64,000 bases of DNA from Candidatus Tayloriibacteriota bacterium (lineage in GTDB: Bacteria; Patescibacteria; Paceibacteria; UBA9973; UBA6065): the NCBI GenBank assembly GCA_016215405.1, contig JACRJQ010000007.1, forward strand, positions 1 to 64,000. The letters run 5' to 3'. Positions within the stretch are counted from its first letter, which is position 1. Each line of letters begins with the position of its first letter. The notes under the pieces were generated by a model, which saw only the letters and a list, made by a program, of their open reading frames with translations, was not told the origin of the DNA and did no database searches. A program made the position numbers and the translations under genes. Of this stretch, positions 48,054 to 54,725 are shown piece after piece.

Positions 48054-48082
48054 ATTATAGCAAACTTTATGGCCCGAGTCAA
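48054..48082 (-). promoter_or_regulatory. Consensus promoter of the DEAD-box gene
   Basis: TTGACT (48082-48077), 17 bases, TATAAT (48059-48054) on the minus strand. The leader contains the hairpin ACTGG-AGAA-CCAGT near 48013-48026. Confidence 0.85.
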
Positions 48083-48092
48083 TGAACGCGGG

Positions 48093-49769
48093 CTACTCGG
48101 CCTTAGACTTCGGCGCGAAGCCTAATATGGCCCGAGCGAGGCGGATGTGGAGAAAGGACACGTTCGCGCCCACTTTCGACTTTATAGGCGAAAGGAGGAG
48201 CTCGTCGGACTCGCCGGAGAGCTCCTCTATCGCCTTTTCGATCTTCTTCCAGTGCAAAGGCGACACCTCGCGCTTCAGATACGATATATCCATCTGGGCT
48301 TCGAGCTCGAGGAGCTTCTCTATGTGGGCGACTATGGTCTCGGGCGTCATCTCCCTCTCTTTGGCCATCTCGGCGACGGATTTCTTCGCTTCGATGAGAG
48401 CGAGCGTCTCTTCATAGGTCGAAAGCTTCTTTTCCTTTGGCGACGGCTTGTTCTTCGCCACGAAATCCTCCTGGAGCTTTCGAAGCTCGGCAGGCCTGTC
48501 CTCGGCGAGCTCTTCGAGCCACACCTCTGCCTCCTCGGAGAGCTTTTGGAGGTCCGCGTCCCTCTCGAACACCTCATAATGCACGGAAAGGGCCGTCTCG
48601 TTCATACCGAGGATGGTGAGCCCGTCGAGAGTGCGCACGCGCGAGAGGGCGACGTACCCCATGCCGGGCTCGAACGATTTCGAGAGGTCGACCTCGACCG
48701 CGTCTAAGGACATCCCCTGGCTCTTGTGGACCGTTATCGCCCAGGCGAGGCGCAAAGGGTACTGCTCTATCAAGGCGAGCTCCTTGCCGTCCTCCTCTAT
48801 CGTCCACGTGGCCTTCTCGATCCTGATCATGCGCCCGTCAGCCGCGCGGATGACCGGATCCTCGCCCGTTACGCACGATTCGACGATGCCTAGTGTGCCG
48901 TTCACGTAGCCCTCGTCGAAATTGTTCTTCACGCACATGACGCGCGCTCCCTTTTTAAGGCGGAGCACCTCGGGAGCGAGGCAGGATTTCTTCAACACCG
49001 CGACGAGCCTTTCGCGGCCCTTCGATTCCATGCGGTATTCAGTGAAGCCCATGCTCTCGAGGAGGTCGAATTCCCTCTCGTTGAGGGAATCGACGTCGAC
49101 GTTGTGGGTAAAGAGCCTGGTCGGCTCGATCTTGGACGTCCTCTTGCCGTGCCTCGACTGCAAAAGCTCGCGCGACCCGTCGGAGACGTCGTTTCTGCGT
49201 ATCTCGCTTAGGATAGAGAGCACTTCGCCGTCCTTGTGCCTGTGCTGCTCCGAGAGGTAGCAGATGAAGAACTTCGCCTCTGCCCAGGATTCGGAATGGT
49301 ATATGAAGCGGCTCTCGGGCTCGCCGGGTCGGGAGACGGGCGGCAGCTGGAAGAAGTCGCCGCACAAGACGACCTGGACGCCGCCGAACGGGAGCTCGTT
49401 TCCCTTCATGGCCTTCATCACCTCGTTCACGAGATCGAAGCGGTAGTGATGGAGCATGGAGACCTCGTCGATGATGAGGACCTTCACCTTCTCGAAGCGC
49501 CTGCGGAGGTAGGCCTTCTCGGCGAGGCCCATGATGTCGTTTTGCGTGAGCGAGGCCTCGATGCCGATCCCTGCCCACGAATGGATGGTCATGCCGCCCA
49601 TATGGGTCGCGGCGATGCCCGTCGAGGCGGTGACGCCTACGTCGATCTCGTTATCGCGCAGGTATTTTATGTAGGAATTGACGAGATGCGTCTTTCCGGA
49701 GCCCGCCGGGCCCGTGATGAACGCGTTCTTTCCCGTCTTTAGGATCTCTAGTGCTTGCGCCTGAGTCAT
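48093..49769 (-). CDS. PIF1-like DNA helicase with C-terminal helix-turn-helix
   Basis: A 558-residue SF1B helicase: AFITGPAGSGKTHLVNSYIK (Walker A), TGIAATHMGGMTIHSWAGIG, VLIIDEVSMLHHYRFDL (DEVSM), VLCGDFFQLPPV, and the C-terminal AITVHKSQGMSLDAVEVDLS and GYVALSRVRTLDGL. The last 130 residues (KPSPKEKKLSTYEETLALIE, then MTPETIVAHIEKLL) are an HTH_40-like helix-turn-helix found on bacterial PIF1/RecQ helicases. It unwinds forks or G4 structures. TACAAT lies 7 bases before the ATG (leaderless). Confidence 0.94.
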   Translation of the reverse strand: MTQAQALEILKTGKNAFITGPAGSGKTHLVNSYIKYLRDNEIDVGVTASTGIAATHMGGMTIHSWAGIGIEASLTQNDIMGLAEKAYLRRRFEKVKVLIIDEVSMLHHYRFDLVNEVMKAMKGNELPFGGVQVVLCGDFFQLPPVSRPGEPESRFIYHSESWAEAKFFICYLSEQHRHKDGEVLSILSEIRRNDVSDGSRELLQSRHGKRTSKIEPTRLFTHNVDVDSLNEREFDLLESMGFTEYRMESKGRERLVAVLKKSCLAPEVLRLKKGARVMCVKNNFDEGYVNGTLGIVESCVTGEDPVIRAADGRMIRIEKATWTIEEDGKELALIEQYPLRLAWAITVHKSQGMSLDAVEVDLSKSFEPGMGYVALSRVRTLDGLTILGMNETALSVHYEVFERDADLQKLSEEAEVWLEELAEDRPAELRKLQEDFVAKNKPSPKEKKLSTYEETLALIEAKKSVAEMAKEREMTPETIVAHIEKLLELEAQMDISYLKREVSPLHWKKIEKAIEELSGESDELLLSPIKSKVGANVSFLHIRLARAILGFAPKSKAE

Positions 49770-49776
49770 AGAGGCG

Positions 49777-49782
49777 ATTGTA
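49777..49782 (-). promoter_or_regulatory. -10 box, leaderless PIF1 start
   Basis: TACAAT on the minus strand, 7 bases before the ATG at 49769. Confidence 0.6.
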
Positions 49783-49826
49783 TCACGCGGCGAGGCGCTC
49801 GCCCCTAAAGAGAATATAAAGCGGGA

Positions 49827-50750
49827 TCAAGAGCCCGCGATGCGGTTTATGAGCCTTTCGAACGGACGGACGAAGACGAGGAATATGAGGGCCGAGAGGA
49901 CGTTGAATATGAGGTGGACGTTCGCAACCTGATGGTCGAGAGACCCGCCGAGGGACGAGACGAGCGCGTTGAAGGGAGCAAGGAACGGCAGGAGGGCGAT
50001 GATGCCGATGAAGTTGAAGAGGAAATGCGCGAGGGCCGCCTTGTACGCCGCCGCGTTCATGCCGATAGAGGCGACGAGGGCGGTCACGGTCGTGCCGAGG
50101 TTCGCGCCGAGGATGATGCCCACCGCCTGTTCCATAGAGAGGAAGCCCGTCCCCGCGAGAAGGACGGTGACGCCCGAGGTGACGGTCGAAGCCTGCACTA
50201 CGACCGTGAAGATCGCGCCGACGATGATGGCCCAGTAGACGTTCGTGATCTTGGAGAAGAACGAGAGCACGTCGGGATCGGTGCGCAAAGGCTCGACGTA
50301 GCTCGTGATGAGGGAGAGCGAGAGGAAGACGAGGCCGAAATAGAAGATGGGCTTGCCGAGGTGCTTGTAGCCGCGGCCCAAGTAGCCGACGAGGAAGCCT
50401 ATGATGATAAAGAGAGGCGCGATGTTCGCCACGTCAAAGGCGACGAGCTGGGTGATGAGGGACGTGCCGACGTTCGCGCCGAATATGACGCCCAAAGACT
50501 GGTAGAACGACAGGACACCCGCGTTCACGAGCGAGACCACGAGGACCGTCGTCGCGGTCGAGGACTGGATGAGCGCGGTAAAGAACGTCCCCGCGAGAAA
50601 CCCTTTGAGGGGCGTCTCGGTGAGGGCGTCGAGCATCGACTTGAACCGCTCCCCCGCTATCCTCCTTATCTGGTTGGAGAATTTCTGGATGCTGAAAAGG
50701 AAGACGAGGACGAGCGCGAGGACCGGCAGCACGACCGTAGTGAGGATCAT
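49827..50750 (-). CDS. Na/Pi-cotransporter family protein
   Basis: A 307-residue membrane protein with the duplicated Na/Pi motif GTFFTALIQSSTATTVLVVS and GAIFTVVVQASTVTSGVTVL (QSSTATT/QASTVTS), and GIILGANLGTTVTALVASIG. PF02690 family: sodium-driven phosphate uptake. It ends after the transport core; the C-terminal PhoU-like domain present in longer YjbB-type relatives is absent. TACTAT is a few bases before the ATG. Confidence 0.92.
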   Translation of the reverse strand: MILTTVVLPVLALVLVFLFSIQKFSNQIRRIAGERFKSMLDALTETPLKGFLAGTFFTALIQSSTATTVLVVSLVNAGVLSFYQSLGVIFGANVGTSLITQLVAFDVANIAPLFIIIGFLVGYLGRGYKHLGKPIFYFGLVFLSLSLITSYVEPLRTDPDVLSFFSKITNVYWAIIVGAIFTVVVQASTVTSGVTVLLAGTGFLSMEQAVGIILGANLGTTVTALVASIGMNAAAYKAALAHFLFNFIGIIALLPFLAPFNALVSSLGGSLDHQVANVHLIFNVLSALIFLVFVRPFERLINRIAGS

Positions 50751-50789
50751 GAGAGATATAGTATCAGAAAGCCTGGATAGGGCTGTGAA

Positions 50790-51374
50790 TTACTCGGCCA
50801 ACGCCGGCTTTTTCCACAGGATCGCATACAGAGTGCCCACCGTCGCGACGAGCACTATCGGATAGAGCCAGACGGAGAGGCCGGTGTCGGTGCCGATCGC
50901 GACGGTAGCGAGATTGAGAAGGACGCCCGCGAAGAAGAACGACCAGGCGACCTTCGACTCCTTGCCCGGCATGATCCAGGCTTTACGGATCGTGGGGACG
51001 TAACCCGAGACATAGACGACCAAGTTCGCGACGAGGGCCACGAAGGCGCTCCCTGTATACCACCAGAGGAAAAGGGACGCCAGGGATACGAAGAGGGATA
51101 TGCGGTCCGTTTTCGACCAGCCTCCCACGCCGAGAGGTATCGAGAGGAGGAATATGAGGGTGCATCCCACGGCGTCGGCGACGGGCACCCAGATAGCCTC
51201 ATGCGTGCCGGTCTCCTTTACCCCGAAGAGGAGCACGATGGTCGAGAGCGACCATATGAACCACGACGCGCGGTTAGGCACCGTCTTTTTCGTCGCGACC
51301 TCATAGATATACGGTATGTATCCTACGATAAGGAGGGCTCCCGATATCGCGCCTAGGATCTGCGGCAATGTCAT
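50790..51374 (-). CDS. Seven-helix membrane protein, PQ-loop-like orphan
   Basis: A 194-residue protein with about seven hydrophobic helices (MTLPQILGAISGALLIVGYI at the start). NRASWFIWSLSTIVLLFG and PVADAVGCTLIFLLSIPLG suggest kinship with the 13830 product, a second copy of the same unknown family. SemiSWEET/PQ-loop-like or a permease fold are possible readings. TATACT lies 6 bases before the ATG (leaderless), in contrast to the long leader of the paralogue. Confidence 0.75.
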   Translation of the reverse strand: MTLPQILGAISGALLIVGYIPYIYEVATKKTVPNRASWFIWSLSTIVLLFGVKETGTHEAIWVPVADAVGCTLIFLLSIPLGVGGWSKTDRISLFVSLASLFLWWYTGSAFVALVANLVVYVSGYVPTIRKAWIMPGKESKVAWSFFFAGVLLNLATVAIGTDTGLSVWLYPIVLVATVGTLYAILWKKPALAE

Positions 51375-51380
51375 GGGAAA

Positions 51381-51386
51381 AGTATA
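51381..51386 (-). promoter_or_regulatory. -10 box, leaderless 50790 gene start
   Basis: TATACT on the minus strand, 6 bases before the ATG at 51374. Confidence 0.65.
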
Positions 51387-51413
51387 GCAGAGGCTCGCCG
51401 CGATGCGCGAGGC

Positions 51414-51878
51414 CTAGCTCTTGCTCTGCCTCTCGTACCGGCCCATGAGCTCGGCTTTGGCGATGACGTGCCCCTCCATCGCCTCGAGGATCTCGGGCTT
51501 CTTCACGCCTTTCTTTAGGGCGAGCTGGGTATCGAGGGCATAGAGGCGGAAATAATAGCGGTGCTCGCCTTCGGGCGGACAGGGTCCGATGTATGCCGTC
51601 TGCCCTGCCGAATTCGCTCCGTACGTCCCCGGCATCACGGCGTCGACCTCTTTCGCGCCGGGGGTCTTCGGCGGGATGTTAAAGACGACCCAATGGTCGA
51701 AGATCCCCGAAGGCTCGATCTCGACGGGGACGTCTATGTCCTCAGCTATAAGGACGAGGGATTTCGCCTCTGCCGGCACGGCGTCGAAATCGAGAGGCAC
51801 ATGCCTGTTCTCCCCGTCGCAGGTGTATTGCGGCGGTATCGACCCTTCATGTCCGAACGCTGGGCTCGTTATCTTCAT
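51414..51878 (-). CDS. YbhB/YbcL family Raf kinase inhibitor-like protein
   Basis: A 154-residue PEBP-fold protein: IPPQYTCDGENRHVPLDFDA, LVLIAEDIDVPVEIEPSGIFDHWVVFNIPP (residues around the DxD-P-x-H-like ligand pocket), and GPCPPEGEHRYYFRLYALD. Bacterial PEBP proteins are of uncertain function. TAGTAT lies 6 bases before the ATG. The stop is followed by GGCCTCGCGC, the motif also found after two orphan genes. Confidence 0.92.
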   Translation of the reverse strand: MKITSPAFGHEGSIPPQYTCDGENRHVPLDFDAVPAEAKSLVLIAEDIDVPVEIEPSGIFDHWVVFNIPPKTPGAKEVDAVMPGTYGANSAGQTAYIGPCPPEGEHRYYFRLYALDTQLALKKGVKKPEILEAMEGHVIAKAELMGRYERQSKS

Positions 51879-51884
51879 ACACAG

Positions 51885-51890
51885 ATACTA
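51885..51890 (-). promoter_or_regulatory. -10 box, leaderless PEBP gene start
   Basis: TAGTAT on the minus strand, 6 bases before the ATG at 51878. Confidence 0.65.
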
Positions 51891-51920
51891 CGAAGCGAAC
51901 GCCCTCAATATCTTCAATGA

Positions 51921-51955
51921 AAAAGCCCCGCGAGCCGTAGGCTCGCGGGGCTTTT
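51921..51955 (-). terminator. Terminator of the NhaD-like gene
   Basis: Perfect 16-bp arms AAAAGCCCCGCGAGCC / GGCTCGCGGGGCTTTT around GTA, 3 bases after the stop. Confidence 0.92.
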
Positions 51956-51957
51956 TA

Positions 51958-53238
51958 TCATTTCGCTATCAAAGAGTATTGGACTATCCAGACGAGAGCG
52001 CAGGCGGCGAACCCAAGGAGAGCTGGGACGAAGGCGACTCTGAAATATTTCTCGAAGGTAAGCCCTTTGACGAGGCCCATGGCCACGACCCCCGCCGCGG
52101 AGCCAAGAGAGAGGAGCGACCCTCCGATACCGACCATAAGAGCGAGGAGAACCCAGAGCTGAGGGTCAGAGACGTCCAGGATCTTTATCGCGATCGCGGT
52201 AAGGGGGATGTTGTCGAGGACGGAGGATATCGCTCCGAGGCCGATATTGCCGACTATCACCCGCGAAGTCTCCGTATCGGCTCCGTACACCCCGTTCGAT
52301 ACTGCTTCGAGGACCCCGAGAGAGCCCAGGGCCGAGACCGCGAGGAGGATGCCGATAAAGAATTTGATGGAACCGAGGTCGGATTTCTGGATGAGGTGCT
52401 CGATCGACGCGGTAAGGTGCGTCTCGGCTCCTGAAGTCCTTTTGAATATATCGACGAGCATCCACGTCATGCCGAGGCCTAAAAGGATGCCGAGGACGGG
52501 CGGCAGATGGACCCCCTTTACGAGCACGGGAAGGAGGAACGATATGAGAACGAATCCCAAGACGGCTTTTTCGCTCTGAAGCATGGCGATAGCCGGGACG
52601 GCGTCAGTGCGCACGGACGGCTCCGGCTTTATCTTGCGCACGAAAAGGGCCATGGAGACGAGGAGCGCCGCGAGAGACGGCAGGAAACCGTAGAGCATTA
52701 TCTCGATCGCCGAGAATTTATCGGCGAGCCAGAGCATGATGGTCGTCACATCCCCTATCGGAGAGAACGCCCCGCCCGCGTTCGCGGCGATGACGACCCC
52801 TGCGGACGCAAGGTAGAGGTTCTCGTCCCAAAAGAACTTCCTCGCTATCTGGATCATGACGATGGTCGTCGTGAGGTTATCCAAGACGGCCGACAGAAAG
52901 AACGTGATCGTGAGAACGGCGCAGAACTGGCCCGTAAGAGACATGTTCCAAGAAGAGAGCTTCGACTTTATGAAATCGAAGAGGCGGTAATGTCCCGCGA
53001 TCTCGACGAGGGACATCGCCGCGAGGAGAAAAGCGACGAGGCTGAATATCTCGGAGCCCGTATGGAGTATGTTCTCCTCTATGCCCTGAGGGTCGAAAAG
53101 GCCGAGGAGTATCCAGAGCAGGCCGCCCATAGAGAGAGCGACCGCCGACTTGCCCACTTTAAGCTTCGTCTCGAGAGCGATGACCGCATACCCGAGGACG
53201 AACACCAGAGACGCTACCGCTTGTGCCACCTGTGCCAT
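51958..53238 (-). CDS. Sodium:proton antiporter, NhaD family
   Basis: A 426-residue ion-transporter-superfamily protein with about 12 helices: TITFFLSAVLDNLTTTIVMIQIAR, VIAANAGGAFSPIGDVTTIMLWLA (the ANAGGAxSPIGDVTT block of NhaD), and IGLGAISSVLDNIPLTAIAI in the second half. NhaD exchanges Na+ or Li+ for H+. The two DN-T/P motifs are intact. A palindrome CGGAGATCTCCG (53274-53285) overlaps the expected -35 region of its promoter (TATACA at 53261-53256). Confidence 0.93.
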   Translation of the reverse strand: MAQVAQAVASLVFVLGYAVIALETKLKVGKSAVALSMGGLLWILLGLFDPQGIEENILHTGSEIFSLVAFLLAAMSLVEIAGHYRLFDFIKSKLSSWNMSLTGQFCAVLTITFFLSAVLDNLTTTIVMIQIARKFFWDENLYLASAGVVIAANAGGAFSPIGDVTTIMLWLADKFSAIEIMLYGFLPSLAALLVSMALFVRKIKPEPSVRTDAVPAIAMLQSEKAVLGFVLISFLLPVLVKGVHLPPVLGILLGLGMTWMLVDIFKRTSGAETHLTASIEHLIQKSDLGSIKFFIGILLAVSALGSLGVLEAVSNGVYGADTETSRVIVGNIGLGAISSVLDNIPLTAIAIKILDVSDPQLWVLLALMVGIGGSLLSLGSAAGVVAMGLVKGLTFEKYFRVAFVPALLGFAACALVWIVQYSLIAK

Positions 53239-53255
53239 AGGAGAAGATTAAGCCC

Positions 53256-53285
53256 TGTATAAGATGTCGAAAACGGAGATCTCCG
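53256..53285 (-). promoter_or_regulatory. NhaD promoter with overlapping palindrome
   Basis: TATACA (53261-53256) as -10; the region 17 bases upstream lies in the perfect 12-bp palindrome CGGAGATCTCCG (53274-53285), a possible operator. The tract 53290-53400 beyond it holds nothing I recognise. Confidence 0.5.
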
Positions 53286-53399
53286 ATTTTTTGACGACAA
53301 GTCCCCAGACTATTCCCTTTTCGATACAATTTCAAAGGGTTTTTCCACAGGGGTGGGCTAGGCGAGGGCGCGTCTCGGCGATCTTTTCGGCAAGGAAAC

Positions 53400-53427
53400 A
53401 AAACACCTCAACCGGTTGAGGTGTTTT
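53400..53427. repeat. Perfect 28-bp palindrome, terminator-like
   Basis: Arms AAAACACCTCAACC / GGTTGAGGTGTTTT. It follows the partial tRNA-Gln copy on the minus strand as a terminator would. A degenerate relative terminates the PspC gene at 41763-41788. Confidence 0.75.
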
Positions 53428-53430
53428 CGT

Positions 53431-53448
53431 TTTGTTGCCGGACTTGGA
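53431..53448 (-). repeat. Duplicated 3' end of tRNA-Gln
   Basis: TTTGTTGCCGGACTTGGA, 18 bases identical to 53662-53679, which is the 3' acceptor arm plus trailer of the tRNA-Gln gene. The rest of a tRNA is not present here. The tract up to 53625 carries two imperfect repeats (TTGGACCAGGAGTACCTTTA and TTGGACCATGAGTACATGTA) and a palindrome at 53597-53617. Confidence 0.85.
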
Positions 53449-53596
53449 CCAGGAGTACCTTTATCGCCCTCGACTCGGAAATAGAGACTTGGACCATGAG
53501 TACATGTATCGAAACTTACAGTTTCAGTACCCGTTTCCCATTTTCTCGGATGAATACATTCTCGAAAATATGGGAGAACGGCTTCGATTCCAAGGC

Positions 53597-53617
53597 GCAT
53601 CTGCCTCAGGCAGATGC
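53597..53617. repeat. Palindrome between the two tRNA ends
   Basis: Perfect 10-bp arms GCATCTGCCT / AGGCAGATGC around C. Confidence 0.7.
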
Positions 53618-53625
53618 TTCCGGAC

Positions 53626-53664
53626 AAATTGAAAAGAGCCCCGTAAAGGAGCTCTTTTCAATTT
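53626..53664 (-). terminator. Terminator of tRNA-Gln
   Basis: 14-bp arms AAATTGAAAAGAGC / GCTCTTTTCAATTT starting directly at the tRNA 3' end. Confidence 0.85.
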
Positions 53665-53665
53665 G

Positions 53666-53736
53666 TTGCCGGACTTGGAATCGAACCAAAATTTTCGCTT
53701 TCAGAGAGCGACGTCCTGCCTTTAGACGATCCGGCA
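53666..53736 (-). tRNA. tRNA-Gln (anticodon CUG)
   Basis: A complete cloverleaf on the minus strand: acceptor TGCCGGA / TCCGGCA (U1-A72 as usual for tRNA-Gln), D arm GTCT..GGAC, anticodon arm TCGCT-CTCTGAA-AGCGA with CTG at 34-36, a 5-base variable loop, and T arm with GGTTCGATTCC. Discriminator A73. CA of the CCA end partly follows (ACA). CUG-reading tRNA-Gln reads CAG codons, which dominate over CAA in these genes. Confidence 0.95.
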
Positions 53737-53791
53737 ATGCCCTAAGAAATTAGCATACTCGGTCGAGAAAATAAAGATTGAGGCAAAACAA

Positions 53792-53813
53792 AGGCCGTCG
53801 CGAGGGACGGCCT
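53792..53813 (-). terminator. Terminator of the PurO-like gene
   Basis: 8-bp arms AGGCCGTC / GACGGCCT, then TTGTTTTG on the minus strand, 21 bases after the stop. Confidence 0.85.
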
Positions 53814-53833
53814 GGAAAGGAAAGGTCGTATGC

Positions 53834-54577
53834 TTAGACCTTGCGGTATTTGTTCGCGATCTTCACGGCGCGCTCGGGGCTATCGAGCGAGACGAGCTTC
53901 ACGGCGAGCGACACGCGGTTCTTCTCGTCGAGCGCCTGCCAATAGGTCTCGACGAGGGAGTCGCCATCGACGCCCGGGAGCGGCACGAGGAGAGGCTCTC
54001 CCACAAACGGCGGCAGAGGCTCTCCGTCGCCCGCGTAGGTCGTGACGCAGTAGCCGTAGCCTGCGGGGATCTTCTCGTAGCGGAAGAACTCCCTCTCGCA
54101 TTCCGGGCTCCCGTGCGCCTTGCGGAGGATCGCGATCTCGGCGAGCGGGCGGTCGTCGCGGACCGAGAGGACGCCGGTGATCCGCGGAGTGAAGTTCGGC
54201 GCGTCGGGCTCATACTGGAAGATCGAGAGTCCGCGCTCGAGGGATCCCGAATGGAGGCATGCCGCGAGGGCCGCTTCCGTCTGGTGGCCGTTGCTTACGG
54301 CGTAGACGCCGTCGGCTTCGAGCATCGCGTCGTAGATGATGAGGCTCGGGTCCTTCACCTTGGACGGATCGGCCGCTTCGGTGAAGAGCCGCCCGCCGTC
54401 GCTCGAAAAGACCCGATTACGGCTGTTCTCGCTCCGGCCCATGATCCAGTAGATGAGGACCAGCTTCGAGACGTCCGCGGTAAGGCCGAGGACGAGGCCG
54501 CGGCCGGGATACGGGTTCTTCGCGAGGGCGTCGAGGTTCCCTTGCGCTTCTTCATGCAGAACGGTGTTCATATTCAT
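53834..54577 (-). CDS. IMP cyclohydrolase-like protein (PurO type)
   Basis: A 247-residue protein with NPYPGRGLVLGLTADVSKLV, IYWIMGRSENSRNRVFSSDG and LIIYDAMLEADGVYAVSNGH, which follow the archaeal/clostridial IMP cyclohydrolase (PurO, PF07826) pattern: GRG, RS-x-N-S-R-N-R, Y-(D/N)-A-x and a Ser-Asn-Gly-x-Gln block. PurO closes FAICAR to IMP, the last purine step. No other purine gene is near, and CPR cells usually lack the pathway, so it may act on another nucleotide. Promoter TTGACG-N16-TAGTGT with a C/A-rich leader. Confidence 0.8.
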   Translation of the reverse strand: MNMNTVLHEEAQGNLDALAKNPYPGRGLVLGLTADVSKLVLIYWIMGRSENSRNRVFSSDGGRLFTEAADPSKVKDPSLIIYDAMLEADGVYAVSNGHQTEAALAACLHSGSLERGLSIFQYEPDAPNFTPRITGVLSVRDDRPLAEIAILRKAHGSPECEREFFRYEKIPAGYGYCVTTYAGDGEPLPPFVGEPLLVPLPGVDGDSLVETYWQALDEKNRVSLAVKLVSLDSPERAVKIANKYRKV

Positions 54578-54619
54578 CTGTCATTCCTTGTTGAGGTTTT
54601 TGTGCTGAGACTCCTCGAA

Positions 54620-54647
54620 ACACTACTTGAAAGGAGCCTCGCGTCAA
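54620..54647 (-). promoter_or_regulatory. Promoter of the PurO-like gene
   Basis: TTGACG (54647-54642), 16 bases, TAGTGT (54625-54620) on the minus strand. Confidence 0.75.
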
Positions 54648-54708
54648 GCGCCCTCCCCAGAGGCTCGACCGCGAGGGACCGTGTTCATAACCCCACCTCC
54701 CCGTAGTC

Positions 54709-54714
54709 TATAAT
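54709..54714 (+). promoter_or_regulatory. -10 box of the histidine kinase gene
   Basis: Consensus TATAAT ends 11 bases before the ATG at 54726, leaving at most about 5 bases of leader. Confidence 0.65.
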
Positions 54715-54725
54715 TGACGCATCGC

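Noticed and set aside
53421..53753. 110-residue plus-strand ORF across the tRNA-Gln region
   Set aside because: It reads through the tRNA gene and the tRNA-end repeat in antisense.
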